Shown piece by piece: positions 1 to 6,878 of a stretch of DNA of 64,000 bases. Where the stretch lies: contig NZ_JADWYK010000006.1 in NCBI RefSeq assembly GCF_015773195.1, positions 62,001-126,000 of the forward strand. Direction: 5' to 3'. Below the pieces are notes generated by a model, which had not been told where the DNA came from, ran no database searches, and saw nothing but the letters and a program-made list of their open reading frames with translations. Numbering within the stretch: the first letter of the stretch is position 1; each line of letters starts with the position of its first letter. This DNA is from Hymenobacter guriensis. GTDB lineage: Bacteria; Bacteroidota; Bacteroidia; Cytophagales; Hymenobacteraceae. The position numbers and the translations under genes are program-made.

Positions 1-124
1 TGTGCCACTGCAAAATCTGATGCAGCACAATGCCATCCACGAAGCCGCCCAGGCCCGCGCCGAGCAGGATACCAGCCGCCAGCAGTGGCCCCCGGTGCAC
101 TAATTCTGAGGCTGTGTTAGTCAT
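1..124 (-). CDS. DUF2243 family membrane protein (N-terminal part, cut by window edge)
   Basis: Reading leftwards from an ATG at 122-124, 41 residues are visible before the edge. After a short polar start (MTNTASELVHRG) comes a hydrophobic glycine-rich stretch and then GFVDGIVLHQILQWH, which I recognise as the signature of DUF2243 integral membrane proteins. The function of that family is unknown. The start codon overlaps the last 8 bases of the small membrane-protein gene upstream (117-347), so the two are probably co-transcribed and translationally coupled. The rest of the gene lies outside the window. Confidence 0.8.
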   Translation of the reverse strand, partial: MTNTASELVHRGPLLAAGILLGAGLGGFVDGIVLHQILQWH

Positions 125-347
125 GCGTAGCGCGTAAACGGTGAAAATAGGCGCGGATATCGGCCGCAAAAAACACCCCCAGCCCTACCAGCACCAGCAC
201 CGCCACCGGCAACAGCAGTACCGCCAGATGCTGGGTGTAGTCGGGGCCGTGGATGGTGGCCTGCACGCGCGGCCGGCACACCCGGCATGCCTGGGCCACC
301 GGGGGCAGCAGGAGCAGTAGGCCGCCGGTTAGCAGCAGAAGCTTCAT
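117..347 (-). CDS. small membrane protein with N-terminal signal and CxxC motif
   Basis: A 76-residue product. I start it at the ATG at 345-347, because the codons after it give a clean hydrophobic leader (MKLLLLTGGLLLLLPPVAQA), while the further upstream extension has no such signal. After the leader comes a CRVCRP motif, a short polar stretch, then a second hydrophobic helix (LAVLLLPVAVLVLVGLGVFF) and a basic tail. It probably sits in the inner membrane with a small periplasmic CxxC loop, which could bind metal or form a disulfide. It overlaps the DUF2243 gene by 8 bp, suggesting the two work together. I do not recognise a named family. Confidence 0.65.
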   Translation of the reverse strand: MKLLLLTGGLLLLLPPVAQACRVCRPRVQATIHGPDYTQHLAVLLLPVAVLVLVGLGVFFAADIRAYFHRLRATHD

Positions 348-541
348 AGCAGATGATGCACGTTTCAGCAAAGCGCCGCTCCCACACGGGGTTGGCGCTG
401 GTAGAACGCAGCCCTTACCTGCCAGGTTAAGGTCGAGCCTGCTGGGCACTCCCCAGAGCTCAGGGCAAGAAACTCAGCCAGCTTAACCCGACAATCAGCC
501 AGTATATTGGCCCCAGCTTGGCCTTTCGCTTATCACCGCCC

Positions 542-1279
542 ATGAAATTCCTGCTTGCCTTTTCCCTGCTAGCGGCCGTTGCCCCGAACAGCAGTTCGCC
601 CGGCCCCGACAAAGTCGTGTACCAGTCGGCCGATTTAACCATCACCCAGGTGGCCCCGAACAGCTATGTGCACACCTCGTTTCTGCAGACCGAAACCTTC
701 GGCAAGGTACCCTGCAACGGCCTGGTGGTGAGAAGCGGCGCGGAAACCGTGGTGTTCGACACGCCCACTGGGGACAAAGAATCCGGGGAGCTGATTGCCT
801 GGATAACTGGGGAGCTGCACTGCCGGGTGAAGGCGGTAGTGCCTACCCACTTCCACGAAGACTGCGTGGGCGGGCTGCCGGAATTCCAACGTCATAACAT
901 CCCCTCCTACGCCCACAAAAAGACCATTGCCTACGCCCGGCAACATAAGTTCAACGTGCCCCAGCATGCGTTTACCCGCCGCCTTGCCCTGCGCGTGGGC
1001 ACCGCCAAAGTGTACACCACATTTTTCGGCGAAGGCCACACCCGCGACAACGTGGTGGGCTATTTTCCCACCGACGAAGTGCTGTTCGGAGGTTGCCTCA
1101 TCAAGGAGCTGCAGGCCGGTAAAGGCAACCTGGCCGATGCCAACGTGTCCGCCTGGCCCGCCACCGTAGCCCGGGTAAAGCAGGCCTACCCCAGGCTGCA
1201 GGTGGTGGTGCCCGGCCACGGCGCTGTGGGCGGCCCCAGCCTGCTCGACTACACCATCCAGCTGTTTCAGCAGCCCTGA
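542..1279 (+). CDS. subclass B1 metallo-beta-lactamase
   Basis: A 245-residue precursor of a periplasmic zinc hydrolase. The ATG at 542 gives a signal peptide (MKFLLAFSLLAAVAP). In this numbering every B1 zinc ligand is present: H103 and H105 in THFHEDCVGG, D107, H166 in GEGHTRDN, C185 in LFGGCLIKE and H226 in VPGHG. The conserved K188, three residues after the zinc cysteine, and N196 in GNLADAN also match B1 substrate-binding positions. The His-x-His-x-Asp-Cys form resembles Bacteroidota enzymes such as CcrA. Known B1 enzymes hydrolyse penicillins, cephalosporins and carbapenems; activity here is inferred. No mobile element flanks it, so it looks like a resident chromosomal gene. Confidence 0.92.
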   Translation: MKFLLAFSLLAAVAPNSSSPGPDKVVYQSADLTITQVAPNSYVHTSFLQTETFGKVPCNGLVVRSGAETVVFDTPTGDKESGELIAWITGELHCRVKAVVPTHFHEDCVGGLPEFQRHNIPSYAHKKTIAYARQHKFNVPQHAFTRRLALRVGTAKVYTTFFGEGHTRDNVVGYFPTDEVLFGGCLIKELQAGKGNLADANVSAWPATVARVKQAYPRLQVVVPGHGAVGGPSLLDYTIQLFQQP

Positions 1280-1517
1280 TTTCGCGGGTTCTGGCCGCTA
1301 CCGCGGCGTCATCCTCGGGGCTGCGCTAGTGAAATTTTCCCGCCTAAAAGGCCCCCGGCTCGTACGCACAGCCCGCCCTGCACCTGCCCGCCCAAACCAC
1401 GCCGTACCACTCCCGGCGGCAGGATTGCCGGAATCGGGCCTACCTTGCGGCCGGATTGCCCGGAGCAAAAACACCTGGCCGGTTGAAAATCCCATTCAAG
1501 TACCCAACACAGAGAAT

Positions 1518-2456
1518 ATGGCTTCAGGGTTTTTCGCGCTGTTAGATGACATTTCCGCCCTGGTAAAAGCCAGTGCCGCCAGCTTAGACGACGTGCCCGC
1601 CCAGATTGCCAAAACCACCGGCAAAGTTTCCGGCATCGTCATCGACGATACCGCCGTTACGCCCAAGTACGTGGTAGGCCTCGACCCCTCCCGGGAGCTG
1701 TCCATAATTTACCGGATTGCCAAAAAGTCCCTGATCAATAAGCTGTTCATCCTGAGCCCCGCCGCCCTGGTGCTTGGGTATTTTGCACCCTGGGCCATTA
1801 CGCCCATCCTCATGCTGGGCGGCGCCTACCTGTGCTTTGAAGGGTATGAGAAGGTGCATGGCATGTTCAGCCAGCACCCCGAGGTGCCGGCCGAAATGGA
1901 GCAGCTCCAAACCATTACTCCCGAGGAGCTGGAGCAGGAACGGGTGGCCGGGGCCGTGCGCACCGATATCATCCTCTCGGCCGAAATCATGGCCATAGCC
2001 TACAGCCAGGTCACGGGCCAGCCCCTGGTCAACCAGATTGCCGTGATGCTGGCCGTGGCCGTGTTCATTACCGTGGCCGTCTACGGCTTTGTGGGCCTCA
2101 TTGTAAAGGCCGACGACATCGGCGTCCACCTGGCCCAGGACAAATTCCACCCTGGCACCCAGAAATTCGGGCACGGCCTCGTCCAGTTCATGCCCCACTT
2201 CCTGAACCTCCTCAGCTACGTGGGCACCGCCGCCATGCTGTGGGTAGGCGCCGAAATCATTGCCCACGGTATTCCATTCACCGCTCATCTGCTGCACGAT
2301 CTGGAAGTTTCCTTAGCCCATTTGCCCATTGTGGCCTGGCTGGCCAAAGCCCTGTCCTGCGCCCTGGGCGGCTTGCTGATTGGGTACGTGGTAGAAAAGC
2401 TGGTGCTGCTAGCCAAGAAGCTGTTCGGCAAAGGCAACAAGGAGCAAGCGGCCTAA
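1518..2456 (+). CDS. DUF808 (YedI-like) family membrane protein
   Basis: A 312-residue protein. The start MASGFFALLDDISALVKASA followed by DDVPAQIAKTTGKVSGIVIDD is typical of DUF808 proteins such as E. coli YedI, and the length fits. I chose the ATG at 1518 over an in-frame upstream start because the extra 63 codons have no domain-like content. Several hydrophobic helices follow, including LFILSPAALVLGYFAPWAIT and two in the C-terminal half. It is an inner-membrane protein of unknown function. The neighbouring metallo-beta-lactamase is in the same direction, but 238 bp separate them and nothing ties them functionally. Confidence 0.85.
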   Translation: MASGFFALLDDISALVKASAASLDDVPAQIAKTTGKVSGIVIDDTAVTPKYVVGLDPSRELSIIYRIAKKSLINKLFILSPAALVLGYFAPWAITPILMLGGAYLCFEGYEKVHGMFSQHPEVPAEMEQLQTITPEELEQERVAGAVRTDIILSAEIMAIAYSQVTGQPLVNQIAVMLAVAVFITVAVYGFVGLIVKADDIGVHLAQDKFHPGTQKFGHGLVQFMPHFLNLLSYVGTAAMLWVGAEIIAHGIPFTAHLLHDLEVSLAHLPIVAWLAKALSCALGGLLIGYVVEKLVLLAKKLFGKGNKEQAA

Positions 2457-2770
2457 GCAGATTCTTGCAGCTTTTATGCTTTGTTGCTCCTATCCCCTAG
2501 ATTTATTTATCCGGTTACAATAAAAACCCTGAGCACAGCTTTGTATAGCTGAAAGGCTATGCTACTCCGCATCTTTACCACCGGCTGGCCGCTGGGCTCA
2601 ATGTCATGTAGCGCGGTGTGCCAAACCGGCAACTGTGCCCCTACCGGTTCGGCCTACACTGCCGGCTCGCACTTATTCGGTTACGCCTTTTACACAATCG
2701 GAAAAGCCTCAAAATCTTACGACTTCTAAGTATTCTCATTCAATTTTTCATCTATATCCTTCCTGCTCGT
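2457..2770 (+). other. 314-bp spacer with one possible 56-residue ORF
   Basis: No recognised gene. An ATG at 2559 opens 56 codons ending at 2729. The predicted peptide has three cysteines in SCSAVCQTGNC and a hydrophobic C-terminal part. Its first 40 codons favour G or C in third position, but the overlapping frames are also open, so this is weak evidence. The last 80 bases before the next gene are AT-rich and probably hold its promoter. Confidence 0.3.
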
Positions 2771-3727
2771 ATGCGCTTCCGCCTCCTATTGCTCGTTTTT
2801 GCCGCTTTGTTCTGCGTCCGTATGGCACAAGCTACCACCTGGGACGAACCCTGGCAGGATCAGGTGGTCAAGGGTGCTGACCATTTTGTGCTGGCAAAAG
2901 TCACGGAGCATGATGAAAAGAAAGGGCTTACCGTTACGATACTCCGCTCCCTGGACGGCAGCAACCTGGCGGGCTCTATAGCCATTACCGACTTCTACCT
3001 GCTGGATATCTGTAGCACCTCCGGCGGGCATGGTCCCGAGTTTCATGTCGAGAAAGCCGACACCTGCTACTTCTTCCTGAAGAAGAACCCGCAAGGCACC
3101 TATAGCCTTGCCACGCCCACCACGGGCTTTGCGACGGTGCGCCAGAACAAGGTGGCCGCTACTTACCGCCACAGCTACCACCAGGCCCTAGTGCCCCAAG
3201 CCGTGTACGAACCCACCATGACGGCCATTTTCAACCACTACCACGGCAAAAGCTACGATGCAACCTTTATCAAAAGCTTCCTAAACCAAACCCTGGCGCT
3301 GCCGCCCGCTACCATCAACGAGGAAAGTATGGCCACCTTCTTCTTGCAGCACGCGGCCCTGGAAACCATTTACCACCTAGGCCTGACGGACTTTTATGCC
3401 CTGGTGCAGCCTTTCCTGCGCGACAGCCAAAACTTCCACGCCCAGATAAGCGCCGCCCGCGCCCTCACCCCTACCAACACGCCCGAGGCCAAGCAGCAGC
3501 TCCTGGCCTTGCTCAAGGACAAAACCACCACGGATTTCACCAAAACCGTAGCCGTCTGGACGCTGGCTGCTTACAAACCAATCGAGCTAAAGCCTGAGCT
3601 ACAGAAATTAGCGAAACACGCCTCAACCGAAGAAAACGGCTTTGGAGGCAACATCATGGACCCCAGGGTATGTACGCATATGCCCTCCGTGAAAGACGCC
3701 TTGGCTAAGTTAACAGAACAGCTTTAG
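2771..3727 (+). CDS. secreted protein of unknown function, HEAT-like C-terminal half
   Basis: A 318-residue product. The ATG at 2771 gives a signal peptide (MRFRLLLLVFAALFCVRM, cleaved near AQA-TTW), while the upstream in-frame extension is AT-rich leader. The first half after the signal looks like a beta-rich domain with three cysteines (DICSTSGG, DTCYFF). The second half (about residues 190-300) is helical, with repeated patterns such as AALETIYHLG, ISAARALTP and AVWTLAAYKP that resemble HEAT or armadillo repeats. I do not recognise a family. A periplasmic or surface location is inferred from the signal. It is monocistronic, followed by the repeat-rich gap. Confidence 0.7.
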   Translation: MRFRLLLLVFAALFCVRMAQATTWDEPWQDQVVKGADHFVLAKVTEHDEKKGLTVTILRSLDGSNLAGSIAITDFYLLDICSTSGGHGPEFHVEKADTCYFFLKKNPQGTYSLATPTTGFATVRQNKVAATYRHSYHQALVPQAVYEPTMTAIFNHYHGKSYDATFIKSFLNQTLALPPATINEESMATFFLQHAALETIYHLGLTDFYALVQPFLRDSQNFHAQISAARALTPTNTPEAKQQLLALLKDKTTTDFTKTVAVWTLAAYKPIELKPELQKLAKHASTEENGFGGNIMDPRVCTHMPSVKDALAKLTEQL

Positions 3728-3786
3728 CCCTTACGGTTAGGGTGCCTAGCCGTTAACCCCATCGCTACACCTCCCCCTTTCGCGCA

Positions 3787-3850
3787 AAAAGTCCGCCGAC
3801 CGAACACCAAAAGTCCGACCTGCGGATTCCAAAAGTCCGATGTGTGGGCG
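3787..3850. repeat. 22-bp direct repeat, three units, core AAAAGTCCG
   Basis: The 9-mer AAAAGTCCG occurs at 3787, 3809 and 3831, exactly 22 bp apart, with different bases between copies. It directly abuts the 21-bp array that begins at 3851. A single further AAAAGTCCG lies upstream of clpB near 6797. The regular spacing of about two helical turns suggests a protein-binding site or slippage remnant; the role is unknown. Confidence 0.6.
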
Positions 3851-4060
3851 CAGTCGTCGCGGGTCTGGTCCCGATTGTCGCGGGTTAAGATTCAATCGAT
3901 GCGGGTCTGTATTCACTCGTCGCGGGTCACGCCGCAGTCGTTGCGGGCCAAGATTCACTCGATGCGGCCTTAGATTCAGTCGTTGCGGGTCCGGATTCAG
4001 TCGTCGCGGGTGTCGCCCCGGTCGTCGCGGGTCCAGATTCAATTGTTGCGGGTGCCGCCA
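3851..4060. repeat. 21-bp degenerate tandem repeat, ten units
   Basis: Ten consecutive 21-bp units fill 210 bp exactly. The approximate consensus is CAGTCGTCGCGGGTCCAGATT: the TCGnnGCGGG part is the most constant and the last seven bases vary. Units differ at several positions each, so this is an old or diversified array rather than a fresh slippage product. Because 21 is a multiple of three, reading frames through it encode seven-residue repeats (for example GSRFTRC) and stay open for over 100 codons on both strands; I regard those ORFs as by-products. It lies between a gene that ends at 3727 and one that starts at 4346. Confidence 0.85.
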
Positions 4061-4150
4061 CAACTTTTCCGCCGCCCGCACCTGGAAATATCGCGGGAAT
4101 CCGGTATTCTTATACGAAAGCTGTTCAGAAAGCCTGCTTTTCCGCTTGGT

Positions 4151-4239
4151 TTGTCATCCTGAGCGCAGCGAAGGACCTTGTCACGCTTGAACGATTTGTT
4201 CTAACGGGATAAGGTCCTTCGCTGCGCTCAGGATGACAA
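4151..4239. repeat. perfect inverted repeat of the CATCCTGAGCGCAGCGAAG family
   Basis: The 29-base arms at 4151-4179 and 4211-4239 are exact reverse complements around a 31-base loop. The arm contains GTCATCCTGAGCGCAGCG, a sequence type found as intergenic palindromes in many Bacteroidota and other phyla, often mistranslated as HPERSEGS peptides. It could act as a transcript-end hairpin, but the primary identity is a dispersed REP-like element. No REP transposase gene is in the window. Confidence 0.85.
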
Positions 4240-4345
4240 CCACTTTTGACTTCTAAACAGCTTCACCATTACCCCGCCGCTAGCGAACTACCCCTATTGC
4301 TTCAGTGCCAGCCGCATCCCTCATTTCCCTACTTATACCCTCGTT

Positions 4346-5041
4346 ATGCTTACCGCCAAACAAGACAACCGCCTCACGGCCGCCGAAAACGTATCCGCCG
4401 CCCTGGCCGAGGCTGCCCCCACCTACACCGCCGACAAGGCCCTGCAGAAAGTCCGCACCGACCTCGACGCCCTGCTCGCCGCCCTCAAGCCCCTGCGCCA
4501 GCAAGGCCTGCGCACCGCCAGCCAAGGCGCCTCCAAAACCAAAAGCCAGCGCCGCCACCTGCTAGCCACCGCCGCGGCCGAAGTAGCCGGCGACGTGTAC
4601 AGCTACGCCACCGACCAGCAGAACCGCACCCTGCAAACCAGCGCCGACTACAACTACTCCACCCTCTTTAAGCTGCGCCCCACCGCCCTCGCCGATCTGG
4701 CCCAGCACATCTACGACGAGGCCACCACCCACAAAACCGCCCTCGCCGACTACGGCCTCACCCCCGCCCGCCTCACCGAGCTGCAAACTGCCCTCACCAG
4801 CTTCAACGGCGGCAAAAACGACCCGCGCCAGCAAATCAGCGAGGGCAAAGCCGCCCGCCTCGCCATCAAAGCCCAGTTCGCCCAGCTCGCCACCCTACTC
4901 GAAGACCGCCTCGAACGCAGCCTGCGCAAGTATGCCCGCTCCGCCCCCGCCTTCTACCAGCGCATCCAGGCCGCCCGCATCGTAGTAGACCGCCCCGGCA
5001 GCCACAAAAGCAGCGAAGAGACGCCGGAGCAGCCAGGGTAA
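4346..5041 (+). CDS. helical hypothetical protein
   Basis: A 231-residue cytoplasmic protein without signal or membrane segment, rich in alanine, leucine, glutamine and lysine and predicted to be almost all helical. Notable segments are a basic patch SKTKSQRRHL (about residues 63-72), a polar linker NGGKNDPRQQ (about 154-163) and a basic C-terminal region ERSLRKYARS. I do not recognise a named family. Codon use is strongly GC-rich like the rest of the chromosome, unlike the AT-rich DUF4238 gene next door. It is flanked on both sides by palindromic repeats, so it appears monocistronic. Confidence 0.75.
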   Translation: MLTAKQDNRLTAAENVSAALAEAAPTYTADKALQKVRTDLDALLAALKPLRQQGLRTASQGASKTKSQRRHLLATAAAEVAGDVYSYATDQQNRTLQTSADYNYSTLFKLRPTALADLAQHIYDEATTHKTALADYGLTPARLTELQTALTSFNGGKNDPRQQISEGKAARLAIKAQFAQLATLLEDRLERSLRKYARSAPAFYQRIQAARIVVDRPGSHKSSEETPEQPG

Positions 5042-5079
5042 TGGGCAGTAGCATCCGCCGCCTCAGCCACCTGCCATCC

Positions 5080-5128
5080 TGAACGCAGCGAAGCGGAGTG
5101 AAGGAACTCACCCGCTTCGCTGCGTTCA
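5080..5128. repeat. short palindrome, GAACGCAGCGAAGCGG family
   Basis: TGAACGCAGCGAAGCGG at 5080-5096 is the exact reverse complement of 5112-5128. It lies between the convergent 3' ends of the genes at 4346-5041 and 5140-6015 and may stop transcription from both. By sequence it is a shortened member of the dispersed CTGAGCGCAGCGAAG palindrome family. Confidence 0.7.
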
Positions 5129-5139
5129 AATTTTAGGAG

Positions 5140-6015
5140 TCATACCCCTTTGGAAAGAACTGAGAACATGTTTTGTATATATCCATCGTCGATAGCCGAT
5201 TTATTGAGCGCATAGAAATTTACCATAAACCTTAAATAGCTTTCATGTTTACAGCAAACAAACCTTTTAGCTAAATGCATTTGCATTAAATCTTTATCAA
5301 TAGAAAACGAGTCCGGCAGCTGTTTTACACGAGGCACCTGTGAATACACTATTGTCCTTTGTGCAGAAAGAGGTAAAATAAAGTCACCCTCAAATATTTT
5401 ATTAATGCTATTTGGGTTAAAGATAATTGGGAAATCTCCTAGTATTGGAAAACCACCGTCTTGATATAAGATATTCCATTTTGATGTATCGTAATCGACG
5501 TTGGTAAGTTCCCCCATACCCATTGCGGCCATAAGTGGCCTAACTGTTTTTTGCACAAATGGATGATCCATCATCATAGCTTCGATTTCGGCACGTCTTT
5601 CTTCTGAACCACCTCTAACAGAAAAACCAAAGTCCTTAATAGACATTCTACCTATAATCTTATTATACACGTCGTCTAGAGCTGGATTGCGCCATCTCAT
5701 TATTTCAACAAAGAACTTTAGCCTTATAATTACATCAGCATTAAGTACATGGTCCGTTGGCCCAGATTTTTCTATTGTTGATATAACAGGCGCCAAAGTT
5801 GACTCTATATGCGAATACATATGCTCCAACAACAAAACCCGCTCACCATTTATATCAATAGCATTTTTATTCTTTTCATAAAATTCATGCTCAGGTCTAC
5901 TCCGTCTAAATATTTTTAATTCTTTATCATATATAAAGAAAAAACCTTTTTTATCCACAAAACCACGCAGATAAAACTGAGGAAGATAATGATGTTTCTT
6001 TGAGTTATTTGACAT
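5140..6015 (-). CDS. DUF4238 domain-containing protein
   Basis: A 291-residue protein that begins MSNNSKKHHYLPQFYLRGF; the HHYLPQFYLRGF motif marks DUF4238, a family of unknown activity found mostly in accessory regions. Further conserved-looking parts are the central helices around EIMRWRNPALDDVYN and the segment GGFPILGDFPIIFNPNS. The gene is visibly AT-rich, with many AAA, ATT and TTT codons, in sharp contrast to the genes around it, and its upstream region is also AT-rich. This suggests recent horizontal acquisition. No defence partner or integrase is adjacent. Confidence 0.85.
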   Translation of the reverse strand: MSNNSKKHHYLPQFYLRGFVDKKGFFFIYDKELKIFRRSRPEHEFYEKNKNAIDINGERVLLLEHMYSHIESTLAPVISTIEKSGPTDHVLNADVIIRLKFFVEIMRWRNPALDDVYNKIIGRMSIKDFGFSVRGGSEERRAEIEAMMMDHPFVQKTVRPLMAAMGMGELTNVDYDTSKWNILYQDGGFPILGDFPIIFNPNSINKIFEGDFILPLSAQRTIVYSQVPRVKQLPDSFSIDKDLMQMHLAKRFVCCKHESYLRFMVNFYALNKSAIDDGYIQNMFSVLSKGV

Positions 6016-6242
6016 GACAAGCTATTTTTTTACAAACAAAGCAACAATAGCAATTTAAACTTTTTATATTTTCTTTACTTACTTGAGTTAATCATTAATT
6101 ATGGGAGCTTTTGTTTTGTAGTATTGTATCTCTTCTCATGTTAAACCACCCCGCTTGCGTAGCTTGCCCCTACCTCATGCGCCAGATCTGACTACGTGTT
6201 ATAAGCGGCGACAACTGGTAATAAAGTCTTCCACGAACATGA

Positions 6243-6272
6243 AAAAAGCCGCCCTAAGCTGAGCGGCTTTTT
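6243..6272 (-). terminator. rho-independent terminator of the DUF5713-like gene
   Basis: On the minus strand the stem AAAAAGCCGC / GCGGCTTTTTTC closes a short loop and is followed by T residues. It lies 20 bases after the stop codon at 6292. The stem is also A/T-flanked on the plus strand, but no plus-strand gene ends just upstream. Confidence 0.8.
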
Positions 6273-6291
6273 GCTTGAGTAGAGGTCAAGA

Positions 6292-6624
6292 TTACCACTC
6301 CCGCTCTCTCAGCGCCTCTTCAATATCAATGTCAATGTTGAAATGAGCGAGGACCCGCTCCACAGTTTCCGCTATCGATTCACGGGCACCCGTTTCAATC
6401 TCGCTATCATGCTCCTCAAAATCCTCTTGTAGCTCGTTGATCTTAGAAGTCATCTGATCAAGCTTATCCTGCACCTTATCAGGGTCAGTGCTATCCTTTT
6501 CCAGGTAGACTACTACCTTCTGAATAGCTGCTTTTACCTTATCCACCTGCTTGGCAGGGAAATAATCATCCTCATACATCTCAGGAAGAAACTGGAAGTC
6601 GGCAGGGAGCTTAGTAGCATTCAT
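6292..6624 (-). CDS. DUF5713-like protein
   Basis: A 110-residue acidic, helical protein. I start it at the first ATG (6622-6624); a longer reading from a TTG exists but adds 29 residues without recognisable content. The segment LPEMYEDDYFPAKQVDKVK matches what I recall of the DUF5713 family start, followed by helices including a coiled-coil-like stretch (DKLDQMTSKINELQEDF) and a conserved-looking end with ESIAETVERVLAHF. Function is unknown. It is monocistronic with its own terminator and sits beside the AT-rich DUF4238 gene; its own base composition is intermediate. Confidence 0.7.
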   Translation of the reverse strand: MNATKLPADFQFLPEMYEDDYFPAKQVDKVKAAIQKVVVYLEKDSTDPDKVQDKLDQMTSKINELQEDFEEHDSEIETGARESIAETVERVLAHFNIDIDIEEALREREW

Positions 6625-6878
6625 CAGTAAAGCAAAGTTTGAGTTGGGGTCAGATTTTGAAGCGTCAAGGTAACAGATAGTCACTCGTGTTTCGCCCTGC
6701 AAGCAGAGCAAAAGCCGGCGCCGCTTCTATCACTGCCTCTGTTATATTTCTGCCAAAAACGCATAAGCAGCATCATTAAAATCCCCAAAACCAGCCAAAA
6801 AGTCCGAGTATCTCGTTTAGCCCATCCTTTGCTAGGTCCGTATCAGCTTAACCAAGCAACTGAAACAGACTTAGAGCT

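Noticed and set aside
3851-4060. 21-bp array as a CRISPR array
   Set aside because: Units are contiguous with no 30-bp spacers, are not palindromic, and there are no cas genes.
3746-4190. Long ORFs on both strands through the 21-bp array, coding for seven-residue repeats
   Set aside because: A 21-bp period keeps frames open by itself; there is no independent coding evidence, and both strands are open at once.
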